The notes under the pieces are model-generated. The model was not told where the DNA came from, ran no database searches, and worked only from the letters and a program-made list of their open reading frames with translations. A DNA stretch of 13,199 nucleotides from Parachlorella kessleri (taxonomy: Eukaryota > Chlorophyta > Trebouxiophyceae > Chlorellales > Chlorellaceae), in the NCBI GenBank assembly GCA_001598975.1, contig BBXU01001535.1, positions 1-13,199 of the forward strand, written 5' to 3'. Below, one piece after another: positions 1 to 9,900 of this stretch. The position numbers were made by a program, and so were the translations under genes. Numbering within the stretch: position 1 is the first letter of the stretch; each line of letters starts with the position of its first letter.

Positions 1-3000
1 ACAGAGTCTAACCCATGGAGTAGCAGCCTCCCACCTGGCCAGTATTTCATCCCCCGTAGTGATGCAGGATGTCGCACTGGGGGCTCCTTCACAGGTCCAA
101 CCCACTCGCCCACTGCAGGCACCGGCCCGGGTTATGGCGAACCAGTTAGGTGGCAGGGAACCATAACCTGAAAACCTCATCTAATTTTGAGGCACACTGG
201 CCAAGATGAGCCCCTACCACGCTGCCTTGCAAATGTGCATTACCTTGGCTTGGCGGTTCTACCTTCCCACCTGAAGTCATTGATGACCAGGCCCATGAAG
301 GCCCAGTACAGGTGGGATATATACGTCAAGTAGCGTATGGGTATCGGTATGGAGTCCTTGTTCACAAAGAAGCCACCTGCGTTGCAGTGGGCATGACAGT
401 TGGGACGAGTCGAGGGTCAACCATTTCGACAGCGCATCTGTGCATAGTTCCTGTCAGGTTCTGTCAGCAATAATGGAAATTCAGGGACAAAAAGACCCCA
501 GAGGCCACACCAGTGCCTCTTTCAGACACAAAGCTGTGGCAGAGAGCGGCTGCATGCCAAGCTGCGGCAGGTCACCACGTGCTATGACCCCTCCCTTTTC
601 TCAAGGCTGTTTCCGCAGTGTGCCCAGCCATACTGAACACACCAGCCGCAGCCCCGCTCACCACAAAGCATGAGAATGACAGTCAGTGCGGGTGCCACCG
701 CAAATGCCAGCTTCTCGGACTTGACTGCCGCTGACACCGCTACTCCCAGGGCCTGGCCACACAGCCCCTCCAAGATGATGATGGCAATGAAGATGAAGAA
801 GGCGGCAGCCGTGGGGTTTAGGCCCACAATCCAGTACACGATGCAGCCTGCAGGAGAGGGGCACTCCAGATCAGTTAGCCAGCCTTATGAGAACCACCCA
901 TTCTGCAAACAAGCAGACAATGCTCGTCAACAGCTCAACATGTAGGTGACTGGCGGCAGGGCGCTCTACTTACTCATCTACAACTCATTTCAAAACGATT
1001 TTTAACTGTAGAACCGTGCCAAGTAGAAGGGATGCCATGGCCGCAGGGACACACAGCAGGGCTATAGTGTCGCTTGCAAGCAGCATATAGCTGCAGCCCT
1101 CACACTTGCTAGATTGCTGCATCATGTGCGTTGGAGTGTGAAAAACATTTACTGGCAGCTCCGTACAAATTGAGTACCTGCAGCCCGCAGCTCGGCACCG
1201 TGCTATCCCTGGTGCTCGGTAGGCAGCGGCAGGTGCGGCGGCACATGCACTTCATGCTCGAGGCATCCACGTGGCATGTGATGCGCGCTCACCAAACAGG
1301 ACGCCCTGGCCCACTCGGATGGGCATGTCACAGATAAAGCGTGCCAGGTAGTAGGGCAGCACATGGTAGGCCTTGCCAGCTCGCTCCCTGCAGTCATTAG
1401 AAGGCCAGTGCAGATGGGTGGCAGATCGAGCTCATTGCCACATGAATGGCACTGCTGTGTAGCATAGAAAAGGTTGACTAAGGACAACGCTACTCTGAAG
1501 GGTTCCTGGGCGTCAAGCCAGCACAGAACTCCAGCTGCAAGCACAAGCACTTGGCAGCAGTCCACTACAGCCGCATGTGCAAAGGACGCGCCATATGCCT
1601 TGCCTGTTTATGATGCCGGCCTCGGAGGGGAAGCTGTTGAGAGCCCCAAACATGGATGTCATGGCCGCAAACATCGTGCAGAAGAACAGGACGCCTGCAG
1701 GAGCAGGAAGCACCCATGTTCAGAAAGGCACTGAAAAAGCCAGTCGCAGTGCGCAGGAGGAGCATACGCGCAGGACCAAAAACCCGTGAGGATGGGTGCC
1801 AGCACAGCCGTCCAAGCAGGAGTGAAGTAGCAGCATGGTGCAGGGTCGAGCCTCTACCGCCGACAGCGAAGCAGAGTTGGTGGTGAGGTACTTCACCCAG
1901 CTCCTTGTGTGGGGACCTGAGCAGCTTACCTGTCTCATCCTGGATGCCTGTCTGGTTCAGCTCTATTTGGGAGAAAATGGCCGCCAGCACAAACCCAAGC
2001 ACGATGGTCTGCATCAGTGTGATGACCTGCATGCACCACTTGCAGGCAGTGTAGTAGCCTGGCAGGAAGTGCCGTGGGCCAGGGGACGGATTCACTTCTC
2101 CACAGAGGGCAGCAGCAGTGCTTGCACCCCGCCTAGCCACACTGGCATCAGCCCAAGTGAGTCACTATCAATGCCGTGGCAAAGGGTGGCAATGTGGCGG
2201 GAGGCACTTCGCCTTGGGCTTCCATGCTGCAAGCTCTGAAAAGCCACCAATGGCTTGCTTAATAGCAGCACCAAGCCCCTCCTCTTCTGGGATCTGCCTA
2301 CCTGGGGTATGCGGTCGCGCGACTGCTGCTTCCAGGCCCGCCTCAGCAGCAGTCCAAACTCCACTGGCAGGCTGTTGGCAAAGCGGGGCCGGTCGTCGAC
2401 AGCCTGCATGGCCGCCTTGTCCGCCTCCGGGACAGTCACTTCCTGCAACACCAAAACACACACTCCAGCGTGCGCCACGGGCATCAATTTCATAATGCTA
2501 CTGTGTTGGCAGCAGCCTGCACTGACAGGGTGGTCAGACGTGGGACTGGTTGATCACAGCATGCATGGGCCAGCTTTGTTGGGGTCATCTAGGCCAAGAA
2601 AGCAATGCGTGCCACCCTTCTACCTGCATACCATCTGTTATCTGATGCCCGGGCCTGAAGATCAGGGCCCCACACCAAGCCCTAACACCCATAACCCGAC
2701 TCACGCCTTTACCTTTCTTACATTCACCTGCTGCTCGGGACATTCTGCCACCGTGATAAACTGACAGTCGAGCCACCCACAACCCCACTGAAACCCACCT
2801 GGATGCCTGCCTCGGCCTGCTGCCTGTAGCTGTCCGCCAGCGCCCTAAGGCGCCGGCGGGAAGCCGCCTCAGCCTTGGGAGTGCGGTAGTCCAGCGAGAC
2901 GGCGTCTATGAAGAAGTCTGCGGGGTTGTAGTGGGCGGGGCAGGGCAGGTGGTGTGCCGCAAACCAGGACACCGCCTGCACTCAAGCACAAGGAAAACTT

Positions 3001-5516
3001 GGGGCACCCCTGCTGCAAGGGGTAGTCTTGTGATGCAGGAAACCATGTGCAAGTTGCACTATGTTAGCAAGTTTGGCGACTATATCGCGGGGTGGCCCTG
3101 CCACTGGGGGGCCTGCCTAGGACACCTAACCCTCGGTCACATAACCAGCTATTGCAGTGCACGCCGCCTAGGAGGATCCTTGACTTTTCGTGCCTATAAG
3201 AGTGTACCATAGCTCCATTGCTGCTGCGCCCTGGGGTGCACTATTGCAAACCAGTGTCGCACAGCCACCCGTGCACTTGCATGCCCATGCATACACACCT
3301 TGGTGGTTTCTGTGGAGTGAATGTCATAACAGCTCCAGGTGCATTGGGAGTCAGCAACAGCTGCCGCAAAGTACAGGGCACCCACCACTTTGGGGTACCC
3401 ACCTCCTCCGCTGGGCCAAAGTAGACTGCCTGCCCCTCTGACAGAAGCAGCAACAGGTCAAACATGCGATAGATAGACGAGCGGGGCTGGTGGATGGCGG
3501 CAAATATGCTGCGCCCGCTGTGGGCCAGCGCCCACAGCAACTCCATTACGTTCTGTGCTTGGAAGGCGTCCAAGCCTGCATGCCCATATGATCCAGTGGG
3601 GAGTAATAAGAACCCTTTGACGAAATAAAGGAACTAACTACATTGGCTTGTGATGTGTTTGTAGGATGGCTCCCATTGTGGCTCCTTGACACCTGTGCAA
3701 GGCTGAAGAAAACCAAGGAGGGCGCAGCTCTTCTTGGTAGGTGGAAGTAGAAGGTGGGCCTCAATTCGCAAGTTCTTATACCCATCTGCCCAACGCAGGT
3801 TGATGGCAGGATTCCCCCACAACTTGTTCACTCTGTGGCCAGGCAAGGCAGGTGTACAAAGTGGTAAAGCAGGCACTGCAACCAAGGGAGGATACAAGGA
3901 TGGCAATGTGCTGCTCTGATAGGCAGGCTGTCTCTCATTTCTCTTCTAGCTGCGGAGGTATTGCACCGCCAGCTGGCTGCAGCAGGCTGTGCCCCTCGCC
4001 TCTTAGCACACATTAGAAGTAGGCAGGCCTTCAGCACCCACCTGAGGTCGGCTCGTCTAGGAACAGCAGCGACGGGTTCGCCAGCAGCTCAAGGCCGATG
4101 TTGACCCGCTTGCGCTCGCCGCCGCTCACCCCACGCACATACGCGCTCTGCAGGGAGATGGAGGTGTTTGGTTGGCACAGACGCAGCCGCGGAGGGCCAA
4201 AATATGTAATATTGGAGGCTGCAAGGGAACCAGCCTTGACCTTTTCTTTTATGTAGGCATGAATGAGTGACATGGACAGAGGCCCTGGCCGTGCCTTCCA
4301 TTGCACCAGCAAGGTAAGGAACTACCCCACTAGCCCTTCCCTGATCCATGCAGTATATCCGGTCTCAAGAAGTAGCATGCCCTTTCCCTCACCCCAATGT
4401 AAGTGTTTTGCGCCTTGGCGAGCCCCAGCTCCGTAATGATCTGGGTGACTAATGCCGCTTTGACCCTGCTGGGCACGCTGCTCGGCAGTCGCATGCGCGA
4501 CGCAAAGTCAAACGACTCCCGCACGGTCAGGTTGGCAAAGAGCAAGTCGTCCTGCAGAACAAGAACCGGCCCTTGGGGCGAGTCTGCCAGGAGTGGTGGA
4601 AAAGCACACCACAGCCCAGAGAAGACGAGGGCAGATAAGATGATAAAGGGAGCAGTGCATTCACAATGGGAGGCACGTGACAGCAACAGTTGGACAGCAG
4701 TGTGGCGGGTGCCAGCTGCGTCAGTCAGTAGAGCCGAAGATAGGAACCAGCCAACAAGCACAAAGGCCGTAAATACAAGTGCATGCGCAGAACACTCGAG
4801 CGAGTGGACATACCTTCGCGTCAAGCGCACCCGCCCACCTGCAGCACATATCCAGTGAGGGAGCGGAAGCCCCTGCCGCGAGGCCGCCCGTTGACCAGGA
4901 CCTCCCCTTCCAAGGTGCCCCCCGCAGGCAGCCGCCCCGCCAGAGCATTCACCAGGCTCGTCTTGCCACAGCCGGTGGGGCCTGCAGGGGCCACGGACAC
5001 TGCTTCACCGGGGCATGCCAGGACCCAGGAAACCCTAAAGGTCGTGAAGGCGGATTGCCTTCACGACCTTTCTATGCCAGCTGCCAAGCCAGGGCATTAC
5101 ACACTCGCCATGCTAGATTTGATGGTGTTTCCAGGTGGGGTCCCATTGAAACCCAGAAATGATGTAGACTGAGTTGCTTTTCTTAGCTCCGCCGTCCAGA
5201 AATGGTCATGGAATGTGAGGTGGCTAATCTCACACTTTGCGGACTCTTGCCGGCAAGAGTCCTGCTGCCTCTGAGTCACAACAGGCTCACCCATGACAGC
5301 CACCAAGCGGCCAGGTGGCACCACTGCTGACATGTCTTGCAGAATCTCCCTGCTGAAGCGCCGCCGCCGGCGCCCCACAGGCACCCGATAGCTGAGGTGG
5401 CGCCACTCCAGTGTCACCCGCACCACATGCAAGGGTGGCCAAGAAGGCGTAGGGGGCTTGCACGCTGGGCCATCGTGCAAGGAGACGGGAACGACTGCAC
5501 CTACACCGAGTGTCAT
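1..5516 (-). CDS. ABCG-family half-size ABC transporter, plant ABCG7/WBC7-like (3' end beyond window)
   Basis: Exons in transcript order: 5516-5291, 4981-4839, 4551-4393, 4147-4042, 3575-3403, 2975-2799, 2442-2302, 2026-1930, 1694-1604, 1387-1293, 847-662, 376-271, 112-35. They join in phase to 592 residues; about 60 more are expected beyond the left edge. The nucleotide-binding domain comes first: Walker [10 protein letters not shown] (76-84, Lys82), Q-loop YVLQDD (120-125), signature VSGGERKR (183-190), Walker B LLFLDEP (203-209, catalytic Glu208), D-loop SGLD and H-loop His240 in IHQPRSS. The membrane domain follows from about 350, with helices near 378-393, 409-425, 460-480, 482-500 and 513-531. 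NBD-TMD order and single copy mean a half transporter that must dimerise. GLDAFQA, NRERA, LNPT and NDFSG resemble plant ABCG7. Substrate and membrane are not deducible. Met at 5516 is the first ATG after an in-frame TGA at 5541-5543, but an upstream exon cannot be excluded. Confidence 0.93.
848..1292 (-). other. Transporter intron 10, nothing recognised
   Basis: A 445-nt phase-1 intron (GTGAGC ... CTGCAG) inside the membrane domain. Joining gives [16 protein letters not shown]. The interior holds no repeat or coding signal that I can support. Confidence 0.8.
1388..1603 (-). other. Transporter intron 9, GC-AG splice pair
   Basis: The exon before it ends AAC-AG and is followed by GCAAGG; the next exon begins G-GAG-CGA after TGCAG. 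Joining at this GC donor gives N-R-E-R-A, the sequence expected at this point in ABCG proteins. No GT in the region of the donor keeps the frame and the conserved residues. GC-AG introns are a known minor class of U2 introns with donor consensus AG|GCAAG. Confidence 0.85.
2443..2798 (-). other. Transporter intron 6, nothing recognised
   Basis: A 356-nt phase-0 intron (GTGGGT ... TTGCAG) in the linker between the ATPase and membrane domains. The long plus-strand open frame that crosses it is antisense to the flanking exon and shows no known protein. Confidence 0.8.
2976..3402 (-). other. Transporter intron 5, nothing recognised
   Basis: A 427-nt phase-0 intron (GTGGGT ... GTGCAG) between the end of the H-loop exon and the exon coding the linker with HYNPADFF. 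I see no internal feature. Confidence 0.8.
3576..4041 (-). other. Transporter intron 4, nothing recognised
   Basis: A 466-nt phase-1 intron (GTGGGT ... ATGCAG) that splits the D-loop SGLD at its glycine. I see no repeat or coding signal inside it. Confidence 0.8.
5037..5071. repeat. Perfect 15-bp inverted repeat (hairpin) in transporter intron 1
   Basis: The left arm (5037-5051, AAAGGTCGTGAAGGC) and right arm (5057-5071) are exact reverse complements around a 5-base loop. Pairing stops at the ends of the arms. It lies in intron 1 (5290-4982), about 55 nt before the 3' splice site on the transcript, so the pre-mRNA could form a stable stem-loop there. It is too short for a typical microRNA precursor. 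Confidence 0.9.
5241..5262. repeat. Perfect 22-bp palindrome in transporter intron 1
   Basis: The 11-base half GGACTCTTGCC is followed directly by its exact reverse complement, with no spacer. It sits about 28 nt inside the 5' splice site of intron 1 on the transcript and about 170 bp from the hairpin at 5037-5071. The arms of the two repeats are unrelated in sequence. Confidence 0.9.
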
Positions 5517-5890
5517 GGCTCTTCCTCGGGAAGGGGCAACTCAAAGCAGCTGCGCTGCCCACTGCTCCAGCCCTGCACCTTGCTCGTGCTTCTGTCAAGC
5601 ACCCAGCGTACCCGTGAGAGCGGCGCAGGCTGCCCTGCGGTCCCTCCTTCCAGGGAGCTGTGGCTGGTCTGTCTTGATGAAATGGAGTCTAACAGCTTTT
5701 GAGAGGCTCGCTGCTCTGCCCCTCTCCTAGCCTTGGACCCACTGTGCAGGAGACCGCCAAGCAGGTGTTGATTACCCTCTTAACGGTTTTGCGAGGAACC
5801 CTTAACAGCTAGCTGGCTACCAAACTGATTAGTGATGGTGCAATACCATAGTTGGCTGCCCCAACTGGCACACACCGTACACCTTACAAG
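5517..5890. promoter_or_regulatory. Intergenic region upstream of the transporter gene (possible bidirectional promoter)
   Basis: This 374-bp stretch separates the first ATG of the transporter (minus) from the ATG of the candidate small ORF (plus). It must hold the 5' leader and promoter of the transporter, unless an undetected upstream exon lies here. I see no clear TATA box, no tandem repeat and no recognised ORF. Promoter assignment rests on position only. Confidence 0.35.
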
Positions 5891-6112
5891 ATGGGGACCC
5901 TACCCGCTCCGCTGCATCGTGACTTCTCGCATGAAGTCTGCAAAGGCGGCGTTTGTGGCCTCCTCCCCTTCGCCACCGGCAGCAAGGCCACCATCATCGT
6001 GGTCGCCGGTACGGCCCTGCTCTTTTGGGCCTATAACAACCTCCTGCAGAGCTATTCCAGAAGGCTTAACCTTGATGTTGTGCGACCCCATGCTGGAACA
6101 GTGTCAGCTTAG
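5891..6112 (+). CDS. Possible small single-pass membrane protein (73 aa, unrecognised)
   Basis: An unspliced ORF of 73 codons runs from ATG at 5891 (A at -3, G at +4) to TAG at 6110-6112. An in-frame TAG at 5849-5851 bounds it upstream. Residues 33-48 form a hydrophobic segment (ATIIVVAGTALLFWAY) flanked by Lys32 and, after a polar stretch, Arg57-Arg58, as in a single-pass membrane protein with the basic tail kept on one side. Two cysteines (17, 22) precede it. Across residues 30-53 about 21 of 24 codons end in G or C; the antisense frame over the same bases is mixed, which favours the plus strand. I do not recognise a family. It could also be one exon of a spliced gene, or chance. It lies divergent to the transporter gene. 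Confidence 0.42.
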   Translation: MGTLPAPLHRDFSHEVCKGGVCGLLPFATGSKATIIVVAGTALLFWAYNNLLQSYSRRLNLDVVRPHAGTVSA

Positions 6113-6901
6113 GCACCTAGTCGCACATGTCAACAATAACAACGCCGACATGACAAGGGAGCTGCAGCTTAAAAAATCATAATTTTCAAGGGTTGCGGTA
6201 TAACGAGGTTGGCAGATGCTGTCGAGTTGAAGGTGGGCCACGTCACGTGTAGTCGAGGGCGCGAAGAGCAAAGTAATCTGCAAATAATCGTTCCTGGTGG
6301 TCCTGACTGGCAATTGAGTGGGCCATAAAGTCTATGGGCTTTTCAAGACGTGGGTTGCACGGCTTCAAGGCAACTGGGACTCTTCCGTGATATGAGTACT
6401 ACTACGTAGTAAGGGTGACAGGGAGCGAACAGTAAGCTGGACTGACAGGGCTGGATGCAGAATGTGCCTGAATCTTGCCTGAGTTCTGTCCAGTAGTTCA
6501 GTGCGGAAAGTTGCAAAGTTGCACAGATCGTACAAATTCGTGTCGTCCTGTGACGGGACCACTGAAACCCACTAGGAAGGACAACATTGTGTGAGGAAAC
6601 CTGACATCTGTACATACAGCAACAACAATGGCTGGCTGGCAGCCCAGTTCGCCGAAGTCAATACAGCAAATCCGCCGATGGACCCGAACAGCAGTAGAAG
6701 TCAGAAGTCAAAGTTCTGCCCCAAGAGGATGGGGAAATCGAAAAGGCCGCAATGACGGCAGAGTGGAGAGGCGAGCATAATGGGGAGCCGCAGTGCATAC
6801 ACTGACAACCAAAACCAGAGGGGGCATGCAAGCTCCTATTGATGGTGCAATTCACTGGAAATGCTCCAGCTGATTGTGGTGTGGCAGCGAGCTCCTCAAG
6901 C
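6113..6901. other. Convergent intergenic region, nothing recognised
   Basis: This 789-bp stretch lies between the stop of the candidate small ORF and the haloperoxidase stop at 6902, so it should hold the haloperoxidase 3' UTR. I found no TGTAA polyadenylation motif, common in green algae, on the minus strand close after the stop. Short overlapping minus-strand ORFs (6343-6615 and 6365-6562) match nothing I know. The composition is less GC-rich than the exons. Confidence 0.5.
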
Positions 6902-9900
6902 TTAGCTCGCCAGCGCAGCCTTGCTCAGGTATTCGTCGATATAATCAGCCACCTGCAGAGACCGGTACAAATGAGTGCTTTCTCTACCATGCTGTATTTC
7001 AATCACACAAAAAATAACAAATCGGGAGGGCCTTGACGCTGAGATGGCTAGGCAATGCTCTGTCCTGCCAGAGGAAGCTTTTCAACTACCACAAGCTGCA
7101 CACCATGTCATGCCAATGGGTACATTGATGCGGGCATCCATGAGGGTATTAACCAGACCTGTCTCGGAAGGACACAGCCAGGGATACCAGCGCACCTTGT
7201 AGCCCAGGGTAGCGCCGTCCACCACGGCACGGTTGAAGTGAATGCCGCCCACCACACGTGAGTAGCCAACCTCGTCCACGGCCTGATCACAGCAGCATGC
7301 AGTGTTTGTTACTGCCTGGGAAAGCTTGCTTGGCGCAGCTTATGGAGAAGTGGAGAACAGCTTGAGAGTGAGCAACAGCCAGATAGTACCTCCCAGTCCC
7401 ACCCCCAACTCTGCAGTGAGGGCAGCCACTGTCGATGGAATCCAGCCCATAATTCAGCGCCCTGATGACTAACCCAACAGACTCCAGGTCGGCTTTCGCA
7501 AGCGCCAGCGCTGCATGGTGCGCTAGTGCGCCTGACCTGTGAGAAGGAGCTGTAGGAGCGGGGCGACAGGCCCGGGAACTCCGTGCCAATGGTGAAAGGG
7601 ACCTCATCAGTGCCAAAGTAGTTGGCCAGCACCCCAGCAGCAGCGCCGGAAGATATTGAGTGACCTGCAACGAGGAAGCGCGCTTTCCTTCAGGATGAAT
7701 GAGATGGATCCCACCTCATCCAGGACTGAGGGTTATGGGGCTGTGGCTGGCATACCATGGATCGCCTCTTCAGCCTGTCAGTATAGCCAGCAGGGGAGCC
7801 ATTACCGACACACTCATGGGGCAAGAACATTGGAGTATGCAGAAAGGGCTGATAAGCATTTGTCCTGCACACCTGAAGGGTACTCTGGGTGCGGAGGTGT
7901 GGCCAGCGTGGGCGTCCAGTTGGCGTCCACAAAAGCGGAGTTGGCAGCAATGCCGTCGCCCTGGCGAATGGCCGTAATGGGCCTCCAGAAGAGCACACTG
8001 TACTTGACACCCCAACCAACGATGGAAGCATCCCACACGGCAGCGTTCAGGCGGGCGAAGAGGAGCGCGGCCTCAGCGGTAGAAATGTTGGCTGGGATGA
8101 CGGCCTGGGCAATCTGGTTCCAGTGCCCGGTAACGGTGGAGGTGGCTGCATGGCAAGGGCAGCAGGCAGGCAACCCCTGGACAACTCACAAAGCCAGCTG
8201 CAGCAAACAGGGGTGAACACCTGGTATGTGCCATATGGGCTTCACGCATACAGTAGCCCTCCCTTCTTTCTAGGTACGACATAACCTTTATCAGACCAGG
8301 TTCGATGCAGACAATACTCGCAAGACCCCGCCCATACCATGCGGTGCCTATTTGGGAGGCATGGATGTGCAGAGGTGCTGGCCAAGTTACCTCAATATAA
8401 GGGTCTGCACCGGCTGTGGAGTACCTACGCACACAGTAACCTAGTCTATGCAGTGTGGTGTGTACTTACACTGCTGTGGCGCATGCAGCACACACAGTAG
8501 CGACTGCAGCAACTCACTGTTGCCGTCCGCCCAGAAGTTGGCGGTGTCGATGTTGGTTTGGTTGGTGCCTCCCTTCTTGCCCAGGGTGAACACTTGCTGC
8601 AGCTCGGTGGTGTACTCGCTGGAGGAGACGGTGAGGGGGGAGATGCCCCAAGGCTGCGAGAAACCAGGGTCAATGTGGGAGCACGTTAGGTCAATTCCAT
8701 GCAGAGCTAACACAGCCAGGGTTGCCAGTTGTTCCAGGTCGGCAGTGTAGTGAGGAGCATGGGGGCTGAGCGCCGGGGTTCTCCAAATGGAAAGCCCACA
8801 GGGGATGTCACACCTGACACAGCCACGTGCATGCATGGTCATCATCCCACCTGGGTAATGATCTCGGCTTTAGAGCTGAATTGTGAAGCCGGGGGGGTGG
8901 AAGGGGCAGACTGCAGGGCAGCAAGCAAGGGAAATCACATTGTGGGTGAACAGCTGAGCCACTTCATAATAGAGAGGCCAAGTATCAGAAGGAGGCTGGC
9001 TGGCTAGAGGTGTGGTGGGCATGGTTTGGCACCTGAACTGCTTGTCACCTTGCAAAAAGGCTTAAGCGCAGGATGGCCCATTGCAAGAAGGGCACAGCTG
9101 TGGGACAGGCAGGAACTCGACAGGACAGCGCGCGTTGCAGTTGCCTAGAGTTGGAGCCTCAGGTACAAAACATTGCAAGGCATCCGCAGAGCTTTGCACC
9201 GACCTGGTTGGCTGGCAAGAGGATGGTTGTCACGTTGGCGAGCTGTGGGTACAGAGCGTACGTTTGATTAGGCGTGAACTGGTAGGCCCCCACGGGGCCG
9301 TTTGCTGGAGCGGGAGTGAAGCTGACCCACTTATCAAAACCATCATCCAGCCTGCAGTGCGACCGTGAGGGCAGTTGGGGAGTCACAGGCGTAATCCACA
9401 GGCGTAATATGCCCCCTATGCTTCCTGGTGAGCAGCATATAGAGGAGGCTTGGTAAACCTGCTAAGCGCTGGGTATCGCACCACATCCTAGAGTACCGTG
9501 GGGGACCGAGGATTATCTGGCTAAGGCCCACATGCAAGCAGGCTGAAGGGAGGACTGCATGGTCAGCAACGCGATGGGAAGAAGCCGCCCACCTGTCAGC
9601 CACGACTGCCAGCCCTGCTGCCCTTCCAGCTTGGCTGGCGGCGGCCTTCTCCTGGGGAGACAGGCTGGTTGTAAAGTTCTTGAGGGCCGCATCGTGCTTG
9701 TAGAAGGCCCAGGGGAAGAGCAGGTTAAGCACGGTGTGCCCGGCGTAGGCTGCAGGAGGGGGGAAGAAGGGGAGGACAAGGGGAAAAGTGTCATCAGTGC
9801 AAAGAACTTCGAGAGGACAATGTGCTGAAGGATACAGAACTGTAGAGAAGCCAACGAATTAGGCCAGTATGGCCCATGGCAATGTGCTTATCCTTGTCAA

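Larger units (their letters stand above)
4982..5290 (-). other. Transporter intron 1, splitting the Walker A motif
   Basis: A phase-1 intron of 309 nt with donor GTGAGC and acceptor CTGCAG. It interrupts the codon of the first glycine of Walker A (Gly76), so splicing is needed to build the ATP-binding loop. It contains both perfect inverted repeats described separately and no other feature I recognise. Confidence 0.85.

Noticed and set aside
1565..2140. Minus-strand ORF of 191 codons, longest in the window
   Set aside because: Only the part at 2026-1930 is true exon 8; the rest reads through introns and leaves the ABCG frame.
2255..2764. Plus-strand ORF of 169 codons
   Set aside because: It is antisense to transporter exon 7 (2302-2442) and runs through intron; no recognisable protein.
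6400..6411. 12-bp palindrome TACTACGTAGTA
   Set aside because: About three such palindromes are expected by chance in a window this size.
6343..6615. Overlapping minus-strand ORFs in the convergent spacer
   Set aside because: No codon bias, no recognisable motif and two frames equally open; probably chance.
5833..6850. A 12-base word TGATGGTGCAAT occurring near 5833 and again near 6839
   Set aside because: Shared 12-mers are expected by chance at this length, and the flanks do not match, so it is not a terminal repeat.
7656..8216. Plus-strand ORF of 186 codons, the second longest open frame
   Set aside because: It is a shadow of haloperoxidase exon 6, which codes for the conserved K-x6-RP and YPSG motifs on the minus strand.
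8870..9055. Minus-strand open stretch with DTWPLYYEVAQ, possible extra haloperoxidase exon
   Set aside because: Exons 4 and 5 join in phase without it and already match the length of related proteins.
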